64,000 bases of DNA from Ruegeria sp. PrR005 (lineage in GTDB: Bacteria > Pseudomonadota > Alphaproteobacteria > Rhodobacterales > Rhodobacteraceae): contig NZ_JAAGOX010000056.1 of assembly GCF_010500245.1 (NCBI RefSeq), positions 124,001-188,000 on the forward strand. The letters are read 5' to 3'. The translations under genes and the position numbers were made by a program. Below, in pieces: positions 35,024 through 44,394 of this stretch. Within the stretch, counting starts at the first letter, position 1, and each line of letters begins with the position of its first letter. The notes under the pieces are model-generated. The model ran no database searches and was not told the DNA's origin. It saw only the letters and a list, made by a program, of their open reading frames with translations.

Positions 35024-35974
35024 ATGACCCAAACCGTTTTCTCCGGCACGATGCCGGCGCTGATGACCCCCTGCACCCCCGACCGCCGCCCCGATTTCGA
35101 CGCGCTGGTGCGCAAGGGGCGCGAGATGATTGCCGCGGGCATGTCGGCGGTGGTCTATTGCGGCTCTATGGGGGACTGGCCGCTGTTGACCGATGCCGAG
35201 CGGATGGAGGGTGTCGCGCGCCTGACTGCCGCCGGGGTGCCGGTGATCGTTGGCACCGGCGCGGTCAACACCGCCTCTGCCGTTGCCCATGCCCGCCACG
35301 CGGCCGAGGTGGGTGCGCGCGGTCTGATGGTGATCCCGCGCGTGTTGTCGCGCGGCAGTTCGATGGCGGCGCAGCGCGCCCATTTCGCGGCGATCCTGTC
35401 GGCGGCGCCTGACCTGCCCGCCGTGATCTACAACAGCCCATATTATGGCTTTGCCACCCGTGCCGATCTGTTCTTTGACCTGCGCCGGGCGCATCCCAAC
35501 CTGATCGGATTCAAGGAGTTCGGCGGCAAGGCCGACCTGCGTTACGCGGCTGAGGCGATCACCTCGCAGGACGATGGCGTGACGCTGATGGTGGGGGTCG
35601 ATACCGCCGTCTATCATGGCTTTGTCAATTGCGGGGCCGAAGGGGCGATCACCGGCATCGGCAATGCGCTGCCGCGCGAGGTGCTGCATCTGGTGGCGCT
35701 CTGCCGCCGTGCGGCAGCGGGTGATCCGGTGGCGCGGCAGCGCGCGCAGGAGCTGGAAGAGGCGCTGGGGGTATTGTCGTCCTTTGACGAGGGGCCGGAC
35801 CTGGTCCTTTACTACAAGCACCTGATGGTGCTGAACGGCCAGCCGGAATACAGCCTGCATTTCAACGAGACCGATGCGCTGAGCGACAGCCAGCGCGGCT
35901 ATGTCGAACGGCAGTACGCCCTGTTCCGCACCTGGTATGCCGACTGGTCGCGGCAGATGGACCTAGCGGCCTGA
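35024..35974 (+). CDS. Dihydrodipicolinate synthase-family lyase (probable pyrroline-4-hydroxy-2-carboxylate deaminase)
   Basis: This 316-residue class I aldolase-fold protein of the DapA family has GTMPALMTPCTPD at the start, VVYCGSMGDWPLL, the Tyr of AVIYNSPYYGF and the Schiff-base lysine in LIGFKEFGGK. In D-hydroxyproline catabolism a DapA relative deaminates pyrroline-4-hydroxy-2-carboxylate to 2-oxoglutarate semialdehyde; the next gene is the matching dehydrogenase, which supports this reading. GAAAGGA precedes ATG 35024 by six bases. It is the first gene of the operon. Confidence 0.82.
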   Translation: MTQTVFSGTMPALMTPCTPDRRPDFDALVRKGREMIAAGMSAVVYCGSMGDWPLLTDAERMEGVARLTAAGVPVIVGTGAVNTASAVAHARHAAEVGARGLMVIPRVLSRGSSMAAQRAHFAAILSAAPDLPAVIYNSPYYGFATRADLFFDLRRAHPNLIGFKEFGGKADLRYAAEAITSQDDGVTLMVGVDTAVYHGFVNCGAEGAITGIGNALPREVLHLVALCRRAAAGDPVARQRAQELEEALGVLSSFDEGPDLVLYYKHLMVLNGQPEYSLHFNETDALSDSQRGYVERQYALFRTWYADWSRQMDLAA

Positions 35975-35984
35975 GGCGACGGGG

Positions 35985-37415
35985 ATGGAGTATCGCAATC
36001 TCATCGGCGGCGACTGGGTCGCCTGCGGCACGGCCCGCGCCAATGTGAATCCTTCGGATGTGGCCGACATCATCGGTCACGCGGCGCAGGCCGGAGAGGA
36101 GGAGTTGGACGCCGCCATTGCCGCCGCCCATGCAGCGGCGCCGATCTGGGCCGCATCGACCCCGCAACAGCGCTTTGATGCGCTTGATTTCACTGGCGCC
36201 GAGCTGTTGGCGCGCAAGGAGGAGTTGGGGCGGCTCTTGTCGCGGGAAGAGGGCAAGACGCTGGCCGAAGGGATCGGCGAGGTGGCGCGCGCTGGGCAGA
36301 TCTTCAAGTTCTTTGCTGGTGAGGCGCTGCGCCAGACCGGTGATCGGCTGGCCTCGGTCCGGCCCGGGGTCGAGATCGAGGTCACCCGCACGCCGGTGGG
36401 CGTGGTGGGCCTGATCACGCCCTGGAACTTTCCCATCGCCATCCCGGCCTGGAAAATCGCCCCGGCGCTGGCGCATGGCAACGCAGTGGTGCTGAAGCCC
36501 GCCGACCTGGTGCCGGGTTGCGCCTATGCGTTGGTCGAGATCCTGTCGCGCGCGGGCTTGCCCGCAGGCGTGGTGAACCTTGTGATGGGGCGCGGATCCG
36601 AACTTGGGCCGCGTCTGGTATCGGATGCGCGGGTGAACGCGATTTCCTTCACCGGGTCGGTGCCCACCGGGCGCGGTATCGCGGCGGCCTGCGGCGCGGC
36701 GATGAAGAAGGTGCAGCTGGAGATGGGCGGCAAGAACCCGATGGTGGTTCTGGACGATGCCGATCTGGATCTGGCGGTGGCCGCCTGTCTCAATGGCGCG
36801 TTCTTTACCACCGGCCAGCGCTGCACCGCCTCTTCGCGGTTGATCGTGACCGAGGGCGTGCATGACCGCTTTGTGGCGGCGCTGACGGCGGCGATGCGCG
36901 GTCTGCGGGTGGGCGATGCGCTGGACCCGGCAACCCAGATGGGGCCGGTGGTGGATGCGCGGCAGTTGGAGCAGAACCTGGATTATGTGGAGATCGCGCG
37001 AAGTGAAGGCGGCGCTGTCACCGGCGGCGAGCGGTTGGCTCTGGACAAGGACGGGTTCTATATGACCCCGGCGCTGATAACCGAAACCACGCCCGACATG
37101 CGCATCAATCGCGAAGAGGTGTTCGGCCCCGTCGCCTCGGTCCTCCGCGTGCGGGACTATGACGAGGCGCTGGCGGTGGCAAATGACACCGAATTCGGCC
37201 TGTCGGCGGGGATCTGCACCACCTCGCTGAAACATGCGAGCCATTTCAAGGCCAATGCGCGCGTGGGCATGGTGATGGTCAACCTGCCCACCGCTGGGGT
37301 GGACTATCATGTGCCCTTTGGCGGCACCAAGGGGTCGAGCCACGGTGCGCGCGAACAGGGCGCCTATGCCGCCGAGTTCTATACCACCGTCAAGACCGCC
37401 TATACCCTGCCATGA
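35985..37415 (+). CDS. Aldehyde dehydrogenase (probable 2-oxoglutarate semialdehyde dehydrogenase)
   Basis: This 476-residue NAD(P)-dependent aldehyde dehydrogenase has TPWNFPIAIPAWKIAPAL, ISFTGSVPTGRGIA (cofactor loop), LEMGGKNPMVV with the general-base Glu, and TTGQRCTASSR with the nucleophile Cys280. It would oxidise 2-oxoglutarate semialdehyde to 2-oxoglutarate, the last step of hydroxyproline breakdown. It starts 10 bp after the lyase gene and overlaps the next gene by 4 bp. Confidence 0.88.
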   Translation: MEYRNLIGGDWVACGTARANVNPSDVADIIGHAAQAGEEELDAAIAAAHAAAPIWAASTPQQRFDALDFTGAELLARKEELGRLLSREEGKTLAEGIGEVARAGQIFKFFAGEALRQTGDRLASVRPGVEIEVTRTPVGVVGLITPWNFPIAIPAWKIAPALAHGNAVVLKPADLVPGCAYALVEILSRAGLPAGVVNLVMGRGSELGPRLVSDARVNAISFTGSVPTGRGIAAACGAAMKKVQLEMGGKNPMVVLDDADLDLAVAACLNGAFFTTGQRCTASSRLIVTEGVHDRFVAALTAAMRGLRVGDALDPATQMGPVVDARQLEQNLDYVEIARSEGGAVTGGERLALDKDGFYMTPALITETTPDMRINREEVFGPVASVLRVRDYDEALAVANDTEFGLSAGICTTSLKHASHFKANARVGMVMVNLPTAGVDYHVPFGGTKGSSHGAREQGAYAAEFYTTVKTAYTLP

Positions 37416-38656
37416 CGCGCGGTGCGGAGGTCATCGTCATCGGGGCTGGCGTGGTCGGCATCACCTGCGCGCTGGCCCTGCAAGGGGCCGGGTGTGCGGT
37501 CACGGTGCTGGACCGCAAGGGGGTCGCGGCCGAGGCGTCGGCGGGCAATGCCGGGGCTTTTGCCTTTGCCGATGTGATCCCGCTGGCGACGCCGGGGATC
37601 ATGCACAAGGCGCCGAAATGGCTGCTCGATCCGCTGGGGCCGCTGTCGGTTCCGCCGGGTTACGCCGCGCAGATTGCCCCCTGGATGGTCCGGTTCTGGT
37701 GGGCCAGTTGGCGCGACCGCTATGACCGTGCGTTGGCGGCGCAGGCGGCGCTGATGCGACTGAGCGCCGAGGCGCTGGACACGCTGATTGCCGAGACCGG
37801 CGCGCGGGCGCTGGTCCGCGACGAGGGGCAGTTGCAGCTCTACGAAGGGCAGCGCGCCTATGAGGCGAGCCTGCCCGGCTGGGAGACCCGCGCCGCCCAT
37901 GGGATCGCCTTCCGCCTGCTCGACCGGCCCGAGGCGATTGCCGAGATCCAGCCCGGCCTGTCGCCGCGCTTCACCCATGCCGGGTTCACTCCCGGCTGGC
38001 GCAATGTGACCGATCCGACGCAATGGGTCGCGCATCTGGCGGATGTGTTCCGGGCGCGGGGCGGTCGGATCGAGATCGCCGAGGTCCGCGCGCTGCGTCA
38101 GGATGGCGAGACGGTGGTGCTCGACTGTGCTGATGGCAACCGCCGGGCGGACCGGGCGGTGATCTGCGCCGGGGCATGGTCGCATCACCTGGCGCGGACG
38201 CTGGGCGACCGTATCCCGCTGGAAACCGAGCGTGGGTATAACACCACGCTGCCTGCGGGCGCCTTCGATCTGCGCACGCATCTCACCTTTCCCGATCATG
38301 GTTTTGTGGTCTCGCGCATCGGGCAGGGGGTGCGTGTCGGCGGCGCGGTCGAGCTGGGCGGATTGAAACGCCCACCCAACTGGCGCCGGGCCGTGGTGCT
38401 GCTGGACAAGGCGCGCGGTTTCCTGCCCGGTCTGCGGACCGAGGGTGGCACGCAGTGGATGGGGTTTCGCCCCTCGCTGCCCGACAGCCTGCCGGTGATC
38501 GGCCCGGCCCCGTGCGCGGATCGAGTCACCTATGCCTTTGGTCACGGCCATCTGGGCCTGACCCAATCGGCGGGCACGGCGGCGCTCGTCGCCGCGCTTG
38601 TCTCCGGGGCCGTTCCCCGGATCGACCTTTCCCCCTACGCTGCAACCCGTTTCTGA
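37412..38656 (+). CDS. FAD-dependent D-amino-acid dehydrogenase (probable D-hydroxyproline dehydrogenase)
   Basis: This 414-residue DAO-family flavoprotein begins with the FAD fold EVIVIGAGVVGITCALALQG, has EASAGNAGAFAFAD, and ends with PVIGPAPCADRVTYAFGHGHLGLTQS. It resembles DadA and the single-chain D-hydroxyproline dehydrogenases. With the epimerase next door, it should convert cis-4-hydroxy-D-proline to the pyrroline that the first gene deaminates. Coupled to the aldehyde dehydrogenase gene by an ATGA overlap. Confidence 0.85.
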   Translation: MTRGAEVIVIGAGVVGITCALALQGAGCAVTVLDRKGVAAEASAGNAGAFAFADVIPLATPGIMHKAPKWLLDPLGPLSVPPGYAAQIAPWMVRFWWASWRDRYDRALAAQAALMRLSAEALDTLIAETGARALVRDEGQLQLYEGQRAYEASLPGWETRAAHGIAFRLLDRPEAIAEIQPGLSPRFTHAGFTPGWRNVTDPTQWVAHLADVFRARGGRIEIAEVRALRQDGETVVLDCADGNRRADRAVICAGAWSHHLARTLGDRIPLETERGYNTTLPAGAFDLRTHLTFPDHGFVVSRIGQGVRVGGAVELGGLKRPPNWRRAVVLLDKARGFLPGLRTEGGTQWMGFRPSLPDSLPVIGPAPCADRVTYAFGHGHLGLTQSAGTAALVAALVSGAVPRIDLSPYAATRF

Positions 38657-38662
38657 GGCACC

Positions 38663-39664
38663 ATGACCCAGTTCACCTTTTCCTGTATCGACGGCCATAC
38701 CTGCGGCAATCCGGTGCGCGTGGTCACCGGCGGCGCGCCGCGTCTGGACGGCGCCACCATGCTGGAGCGCCGGGCGCATTTCCAGGCCGAGTTCGACTGG
38801 ATCCGCACCGGCCTGATGTTCGAGCCGCGCGGACATGACCAGATGTCGGGCAGCATCCTCTATCCGCCGACCCGCGAGGATTGCGACGTGGGGGTTCTCT
38901 ATATCGAGACCTCGGGCTGCCTGCCGATGTGCGGGCATGGCACCATCGGCACGGTGACCACCGCCATCGAACACGGGCTGGTCACGCCCCGTGTGTCGGG
39001 TGTGCTGCGTCTGGATACGCCCGCCGGGCTGGTGGTGGCGGAATACCGGCAAGAGGGGCGGTTCGTCGAAGAGGTGCGGCTGACCAATGTGCCCGCCTAT
39101 CTGCATGCCACCGATCTGAGCGCCTATGTCGAGGGGCTGGGCGAGGTCACGGTCGATGTGGCCTATGGCGGCAATTTCTATGCCATTGTCGAGCCGCAAG
39201 AGATGTTTCGAGACATTGCCGATCACCGGGCGCTGGATCTGGTTGGGTGGAGCCCGCGCTTGCGCGCGGCGCTGAACGCGAAATACGAGTTCATCCACCC
39301 CGAGAAGCCCGAGATCCGGGGCCTTTCGCATATCCTCTGGACCGGGCAACCGACCCAGCCCGGCGCCGATGCGCGCAACGCGGTGTTCTATGGCGAAAAG
39401 GCGATTGACCGGTCGCCCTGTGGCACCGGAACCTCGGCCCGGATGGCGCAGCTGGCGGCGCGGGGTGCGCTGCGTGCGGGCGACGATTTTGTGCACGAGT
39501 CCATCATTGGCTCGCTGTTTCATGGCCGGGTCGAGGCCACGGCAGAGGTAGGTGGCAGGCCGGGCATCATCCCCTCGATTGGTGGCTGGGCACGGGTGAC
39601 CGGGTTCAACACCATCTTCATTGACGCGCGCGACCCCTATGCCCATGGTTTCGTCGTGGCCTGA
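38663..39664 (+). CDS. 4-Hydroxyproline 2-epimerase (proline racemase family, Cys/Cys)
   Basis: This 333-residue proline-racemase-family protein keeps both catalytic cysteines: Cys90 in [10 protein letters not shown] and Cys253 in [16 protein letters not shown]. It also has [11 protein letters not shown] near the N terminus. Enzymes with both cysteines epimerise proline or hydroxyproline at C2. The semialdehyde dehydrogenase, D-amino-acid dehydrogenase and DapA-like lyase beside it point to trans-4-hydroxy-L-proline, and to cis-4-hydroxy-D-proline as product. Starts 6 bp after the preceding gene. Confidence 0.88.
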   Translation: MTQFTFSCIDGHTCGNPVRVVTGGAPRLDGATMLERRAHFQAEFDWIRTGLMFEPRGHDQMSGSILYPPTREDCDVGVLYIETSGCLPMCGHGTIGTVTTAIEHGLVTPRVSGVLRLDTPAGLVVAEYRQEGRFVEEVRLTNVPAYLHATDLSAYVEGLGEVTVDVAYGGNFYAIVEPQEMFRDIADHRALDLVGWSPRLRAALNAKYEFIHPEKPEIRGLSHILWTGQPTQPGADARNAVFYGEKAIDRSPCGTGTSARMAQLAARGALRAGDDFVHESIIGSLFHGRVEATAEVGGRPGIIPSIGGWARVTGFNTIFIDARDPYAHGFVVA

Positions 39665-39677
39665 ACAGGGAGGCGGG

Positions 39678-41366
39678 ATGGCACACTGCATCGTGGCGGC
39701 CGAGGCGTCGGGGCCGGTTCTGGTCTTTGACGAGGGGCTGAGTTTCTGGGGCGGGGTCGATCCCGAGACGGGCCAGGTGATCGACGCGCATCACCCGCAA
39801 CACGGCGCCGCATTGGCCGGGGCTGTGGTGATGATGCCGACCAGCCGGGGGTCATGCTCGGGCAGTGGCGTGCTGTTGGCGCTGGCGCTGAACGGTCATG
39901 CCCCGGCGGCGCTGGTGTTCCGCGAGGGTGAGGATATCCTGACACTCGGTGCCTTAGTCGCGGCCTGGATGTATGATCGTCCTGTCGCGGTGCTGCGCCT
40001 GTCGGCGTCGGAGTATGACGCGCTGGCGAAGGAGCCTTTGGCCGAAATGACGCCCGAGCGCCTGACGGCAGGGGCGCTGTCGCTCAAGCTGGAACCGCTC
40101 TCGGGCGAAGCGCTGGACCTGAGCGATGCGGATCGCGCCATGCTCTCCGAGGCGGCCGCGCCGCCGGTGCGGCTGGCCATGCGGATCATCTGCGCCATGG
40201 CGGCGGCACAGGGGGCCGAGCGGCTGACCGATGTCAGCCGCGCCCATATCGACGGCTGTATCTATCATAGTGAGGCCAATCTGCGCTTTGCCGAGGATAT
40301 GGCCGCGATGGACGGGCGGGTCTGTATTCCCACCACGATGAACGCGATTTCGGTCGATCATGTAAACTGGCGGGCGCAGGGCGTGCCGCCAGCGTTCGGC
40401 GGACCGGCCAGCCGGCTGGCCGATGCCTATCTGCGTATGGGCGCGCGGCCCAGTTTCACCTGCGCGCCCTATCTGCTGGAGGACATACCACAGGCGGGCG
40501 AGGCCATCGCCTGGGCTGAGTCGAACGCGGTTGTATACGCCAACAGCGTTCTGGCCGCGCGCAGCGTCAAACATCCCGATTACCTCGACCTGTGCATGGC
40601 GCTGACCGGACGCGCGCCGCTGGCGGGGGTCTATCTGGATGCCAATCGCAAGGCGCCGGTAGAAATCTGGGTGGAGCGGCCCGAGGGGGCAGACGACGCG
40701 TTCTGGCCGCTCTTGGGCTATCTGGCCGGGCGGCTGGCGCCGGACCGCATCCCTCTCCTGACCGGGCTGGAGGACAGCGCGCCGTCCGAGGATGACCTGA
40801 AGGCGCTCTGTGCGGCCTTCGGCACCACTTCGGCTGCGGCGATGCTGCATGTGGCGGGTGTCACGCCCGAAGCTGACGGAGCCCTAGCCGAAGGTGCTGC
40901 GCGCGTGGCCATTGCGCGGGGCGACTTCGCCCGTGCCTGGGCGCAGTTCAACCCCGGACCCGAGCGGGTGGAACTGGTCGCCATTGGCAGCCCGCATGCC
41001 TCGGCCAAAGAATGCCGGATATTGGCGGACTTGCTGGACGGGCGCCGGATCGCCAAGGGAACCGCCGCCATCGTCACAATCGGCCGGGGCGAGCGTGACA
41101 AGTTGGAAGGCGACGGGGTACTGGCGCGCCTGCAAGCCTCGGGTGTGCAGGTGATCCCGGACCTCTGCTGGTGTTCGGTGACCGAGCCGGTACTGCCACC
41201 CGCCACCCGCACCATCATGACCAATTCGGGCAAATACGCCCATTACGGGCCGGGCCTGTCGGGCCGCGCCATGCGGTTCGGCAGCCTCGCCCAATGCGCC
41301 GAAGCGGCCTTGACGGGGCGTGCGCCGGGCCGGCCCGGCTGGATCAACGGACAGGGCAGGGCATAA
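39678..41366 (+). CDS. Aconitase X (probable cis-3-hydroxy-L-proline dehydratase)
   Basis: The 562 residues join an N-terminal swivel domain (about 1-130, [13 protein letters not shown]) and a large aconitase-like domain ([52 protein letters not shown]-like end read as [16 protein letters not shown]). This is the single-chain type of aconitase X, members of which dehydrate cis-3-hydroxy-L-proline to pyrroline-2-carboxylate. GGGAGG precedes ATG 39678. The gene starts 13 bp after the epimerase and overlaps the next gene by one base. A pyrroline-2-carboxylate reductase would be needed to reach proline and is not in the window. Confidence 0.85.
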   Translation: MAHCIVAAEASGPVLVFDEGLSFWGGVDPETGQVIDAHHPQHGAALAGAVVMMPTSRGSCSGSGVLLALALNGHAPAALVFREGEDILTLGALVAAWMYDRPVAVLRLSASEYDALAKEPLAEMTPERLTAGALSLKLEPLSGEALDLSDADRAMLSEAAAPPVRLAMRIICAMAAAQGAERLTDVSRAHIDGCIYHSEANLRFAEDMAAMDGRVCIPTTMNAISVDHVNWRAQGVPPAFGGPASRLADAYLRMGARPSFTCAPYLLEDIPQAGEAIAWAESNAVVYANSVLAARSVKHPDYLDLCMALTGRAPLAGVYLDANRKAPVEIWVERPEGADDAFWPLLGYLAGRLAPDRIPLLTGLEDSAPSEDDLKALCAAFGTTSAAAMLHVAGVTPEADGALAEGAARVAIARGDFARAWAQFNPGPERVELVAIGSPHASAKECRILADLLDGRRIAKGTAAIVTIGRGERDKLEGDGVLARLQASGVQVIPDLCWCSVTEPVLPPATRTIMTNSGKYAHYGPGLSGRAMRFGSLAQCAEAALTGRAPGRPGWINGQGRA

Positions 41367-42391
41367 TGCGCAGCAGCAAGACCATCCATGTGATCTCGGC
41401 CCATGCCGAGGGCGAGGTGGGCGATGTCATCGTGGGCGGTGTCGCGCCGCCGCCGGGCGAGACCCTGTGGGAGCAGCGCAGTTGGATCGCGCGCGACGGG
41501 CGGCTCAGGAACTTCGTGCTGAACGAGCCGCGCGGCGGCGTGTTCCGGCATGTCAACCTGCTGGTGCCGCCCAAGGATCCGCGCGCCGATGCGGCATTCA
41601 TCATCATGGAGCCCGAGGACACGCCGCCGATGTCGGGGTCGAACTCGATCTGCGTGGCAACCGTGCTGCTCGACAGTGGGCTGGTCGAAATGGTCGAGCC
41701 GGTGACTGAACTGGTTCTCGAAGCCCCCGGCGGGCTGGTGCATGTGCGGGCCGAATGCCGGGGTGGCAAGGCCGAGCGCATCTTTGTGCGCAACCTGCCG
41801 TCATTTGTGGCTGAACTCGACGTCTCGCTGGATGTGCCGGGGGTGGGGCAGGTGAGGGTCGACACGGCCTTTGGCGGGGACAGTTTCGTCGTGGTTCGGC
41901 CCGAGGATGTCGGGATCGAAATCGCCCGCGATCGGGCGCGCGACCTGGCCGAGTTGGGCATTGCCATCACCAATGCGGCCAATGCGCAGCTGGGCTTTCA
42001 CCACCCGGAAAACCCGGAGTGGCGGCATATCTCCTTTTGCCTCTTTGCAGGCGAGATCGAACGGCGGGACGGGGTCTTGCGCGCCGCCTCAGCTGTGGCG
42101 ATCCAGCCCGGAAAGATCGACCGTTCGCCCACCGGCACCGCCGTGTCGGCGCGTATGGCGATCCTGCATGCGCGGGGCGAGATGGCGGAAGGGGAGCGGT
42201 TTATCGCGACCTCGATCATCGGGTCCGAGTTCACTGGCCGCATTGCCGGGTTGGCCACCGTGGGAGGCTGCCCAGCGATCCTTCCCGAGATTTCGGGCCG
42301 GGGCTGGATCACCGGGATTCACCAGCACATGCTGGACCCCGGCGACCCCTGGCCCGAAGGGTACCGCTTGCGGGATACCTGGGGTGTGTGA
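41366..42391 (+). CDS. Proline racemase-family protein with Ser/Thr in place of both catalytic cysteines
   Basis: This is a 341-residue proline-racemase fold. Where the active enzymes have Cys, this protein has Ser90 ([12 protein letters not shown]) and Thr256 ([15 protein letters not shown]). trans-3-Hydroxyproline dehydratases replace only the first Cys, so the Ser/Thr pair is unusual and argues against racemisation; a dehydratase or other lyase role on a hydroxyproline isomer is inference. Start and stop codons overlap with the aconitase-X gene as TAATG, so the two are made together, probably for one substrate. It is the last gene of the operon. Confidence 0.85.
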   Translation: MRSSKTIHVISAHAEGEVGDVIVGGVAPPPGETLWEQRSWIARDGRLRNFVLNEPRGGVFRHVNLLVPPKDPRADAAFIIMEPEDTPPMSGSNSICVATVLLDSGLVEMVEPVTELVLEAPGGLVHVRAECRGGKAERIFVRNLPSFVAELDVSLDVPGVGQVRVDTAFGGDSFVVVRPEDVGIEIARDRARDLAELGIAITNAANAQLGFHHPENPEWRHISFCLFAGEIERRDGVLRAASAVAIQPGKIDRSPTGTAVSARMAILHARGEMAEGERFIATSIIGSEFTGRIAGLATVGGCPAILPEISGRGWITGIHQHMLDPGDPWPEGYRLRDTWGV

Positions 42392-42395
42392 TCCT

Positions 42396-42413
42396 TGTTT
42401 TCGTTTTGATTTC
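42396..42413 (+). promoter_or_regulatory. Candidate DeoR/GlpR-type operator upstream of glpV
   Basis: TGTTTTCGTTTTGATTTC resembles the TTTCGTTTTCG direct-repeat sites bound by DeoR-family repressors such as GlpR. An AAATG-T-CATTT dyad follows at 42416-42426. Confidence 0.4.
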
Positions 42414-42461
42414 TGAAATGTCATTTAAAATCAATATGAAGAAAGATACTAAAAAATTAGT

Positions 42462-42491
42462 TTGACAAAATGCGCGCCCATGTGAAAGCTA
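42462..42491 (+). promoter_or_regulatory. Promoter of the ABC transporter operon
   Basis: A perfect TTGACA (-35) at 42462-42467 is followed after 17-18 bp by AAAGCTA, a weak -10. It sits 60-90 bp upstream of glpV in an A+T-rich gap. Confidence 0.5.
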
Positions 42492-42548
42492 AATGACAGT
42501 CAGGTGCCGCAGAGCATTTCTGGCATTGCAGACATCAGGGAGGAAAAG

Positions 42549-44282
42549 ATGCGCAGGTATCTTTTGTCCGCAGCCGCGGTTTGCGCCGTGGTCGCGGGAC
42601 AGGCAGCCTATGCCGATGAGGCCGCTGCCAAGAAATGGATTGACGAAGAGTTTCAACCCTCGGTCCTGTCCAAGGACGAGCAAATGGCCGAGATGCAATG
42701 GTTCATCAAGGCGGCCGAGCCCTATAAGGGCATGGAGATCAACGTGCTGTCCGAGGGAATTCCCACGCACAGCTACGAATCCGAAGTGCTGACCAAGGCC
42801 TTTGAGGAAATCACCGGCATCAAGGTGAACCACCAGATCCTGGGCGAGGGCGAGGTCGTTCAGGCCGTGCAGACCCAGATGCAGACCAAGCGGAACCTGT
42901 ATGACGCCTATGTCAACGATTCTGACCTGATCGGCACCCATTCGCGCCTGCAACTGGCCTATAACCTGACCGACATGATGGCGGGTGATTTCAAGGACGT
43001 GACCAACCCCGGTCTCGACCTGGCCGATTTCATGGGCACCCAGTTCACCACCGGTCCCGATGGTGACCTGTACCAGCTGCCCGATCAGCAGTTCGCCAAC
43101 CTCTACTGGTTCCGCAAGGACTGGTTCGACCGCGAGGATCTTAAGGCAGCGTTCAAGGCCAAATACGGCTATGAACTGGGCGTGCCGGTCAACTGGTCGG
43201 CCTACGAGGATATCGCCGAGTTCTTCAGCGAGGATGTCAAGGAAATCGACGGCACCGCGATCTATGGCCACATGGATTACGGCAAGCGCGCACCCGACCT
43301 GGGTTGGCGGATGACCGACGCCTGGCTGTCGATGGCCGGCGCCGGATCCAAGGGCGAGCCGAACGGTATCCCGATCGACGAATGGGGCATCCGCATGGAA
43401 GCGGGTTCCTGCAACCCGGCGGGCGCCAGCGTGACCCGTGGTGGTGCCGCCAACGGCCCGGCGGCGGTCTATGCGATCCGCAAGTGGGATGAATGGCTGC
43501 GCAAATATGCACCCCCGGGTGCCGCGTCCTATGACTTCTACCAGTCGCTGCCGGCGCTGGCCCAAGGCAACGTGGCCCAGCAGATCTTCTGGTACACCGC
43601 CTTTACCGCCGACATGGTCAAGCCGCAGTCCGAAGGCAACAACACCGTGGATGGCGATGGCAACCCGCTGTGGCGGATGGCACCCAGCCCGCATGGCCCC
43701 TATTGGGAAGACGGCCAGAAGGTGGGCTATCAGGACGTGGGGTCGTGGACCATCCTCAACTCCACCCCGCTGGATCGTGCACAGGCGGCATGGCTCTATG
43801 CCCAGTTCGTGGTCTCCAAGACCGTAGACGTGAAGAAAAGCCATGTTGGCCTGACCTTCATCCGCGACAGCTCGGTCAATCACGAGAGCTTTTCGGAACG
43901 CGCGTCGAAACTGGGTGGTCTGGTGGAATTCTACCGCTCGCCCGACCGGGTGCGCTGGTCGCCCACCGGCATCAACGTGCCGGATTACCCCAAGCTGGCC
44001 CAGATCTGGTGGCAGCAGATCGGCGACGTGAACTCTGGTGCCTTTACCCCGCAAGAGGCGATGGACCGTCTGGCGTTCGAAATGGACACCGTGATGGCCC
44101 GGATGCAGGCAGCGGACGAGGCAGCGAATGTCTATGGCGGCTGCGGCCCGCGCCTGAACGAAGAGAAGGACGCCGAATGGTGGTTCGCCAATGGCGGTGC
44201 CAAGCCCAAGCTGGACAACGAAAAGCCGCAGGGCGAGACCGTCAACTATGACGAACTGGTCGCGCGCTGGGCCAAGAACTGA
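42549..44282 (+). CDS. glpV: ABC transporter substrate-binding protein (GlpV-type)
   Basis: This 577-residue periplasmic protein has a signal peptide (RRYLLSAAAVCAVVAGQAAYA, cut before DEAAA). The long length, EGIPTHSYESEVLTKAFEEITGI-type start of the binding domain and YQLPDQQFANLYWFRKDWF segment are typical of GlpV, the binding protein of the rhizobial glycerol ABC system. GGGAGG lies before ATG 42549. The full set of partner genes follows. Glycerol is the best guess; another polyol is possible because no glpK or glpD is nearby. Confidence 0.78.
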   Translation: MRRYLLSAAAVCAVVAGQAAYADEAAAKKWIDEEFQPSVLSKDEQMAEMQWFIKAAEPYKGMEINVLSEGIPTHSYESEVLTKAFEEITGIKVNHQILGEGEVVQAVQTQMQTKRNLYDAYVNDSDLIGTHSRLQLAYNLTDMMAGDFKDVTNPGLDLADFMGTQFTTGPDGDLYQLPDQQFANLYWFRKDWFDREDLKAAFKAKYGYELGVPVNWSAYEDIAEFFSEDVKEIDGTAIYGHMDYGKRAPDLGWRMTDAWLSMAGAGSKGEPNGIPIDEWGIRMEAGSCNPAGASVTRGGAANGPAAVYAIRKWDEWLRKYAPPGAASYDFYQSLPALAQGNVAQQIFWYTAFTADMVKPQSEGNNTVDGDGNPLWRMAPSPHGPYWEDGQKVGYQDVGSWTILNSTPLDRAQAAWLYAQFVVSKTVDVKKSHVGLTFIRDSSVNHESFSERASKLGGLVEFYRSPDRVRWSPTGINVPDYPKLAQIWWQQIGDVNSGAFTPQEAMDRLAFEMDTVMARMQAADEAANVYGGCGPRLNEEKDAEWWFANGGAKPKLDNEKPQGETVNYDELVARWAKN

Positions 44283-44327
44283 TCTGGCTTCCTGATGGGC
44301 GGGGTCGTGAGTGAACCTGCCCTTCCA

Positions 44328-44356
44328 GCCCCGGGGAACCTTCCGGTCTCCGGGGC
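44328..44356 (+). promoter_or_regulatory. Stem-loop between glpV and glpS
   Basis: GCCCCGG and CCGGGGC (7 bp, 15-base loop) lie in the 112-bp gap after the binding-protein gene. Such hairpins often stabilise the upstream mRNA so that the binding protein exceeds the ATPases. No T-run follows. Confidence 0.45.
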
Positions 44357-44394
44357 CTCACTGACCAAAAGAACCGGCCGAAAGCTTTGGGACG

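Noticed and set aside
37400-39691. A 763-codon open frame on the minus strand across the hydroxyproline genes
   Set aside because: Antisense to two clear enzyme genes (D-amino-acid dehydrogenase and epimerase) and without protein-like features.
42489-44054. A 521-codon minus-strand frame opposite the binding-protein gene
   Set aside because: The plus strand has a signal peptide and GlpV-type sequence with a good ribosome site; the opposite frame matches nothing.
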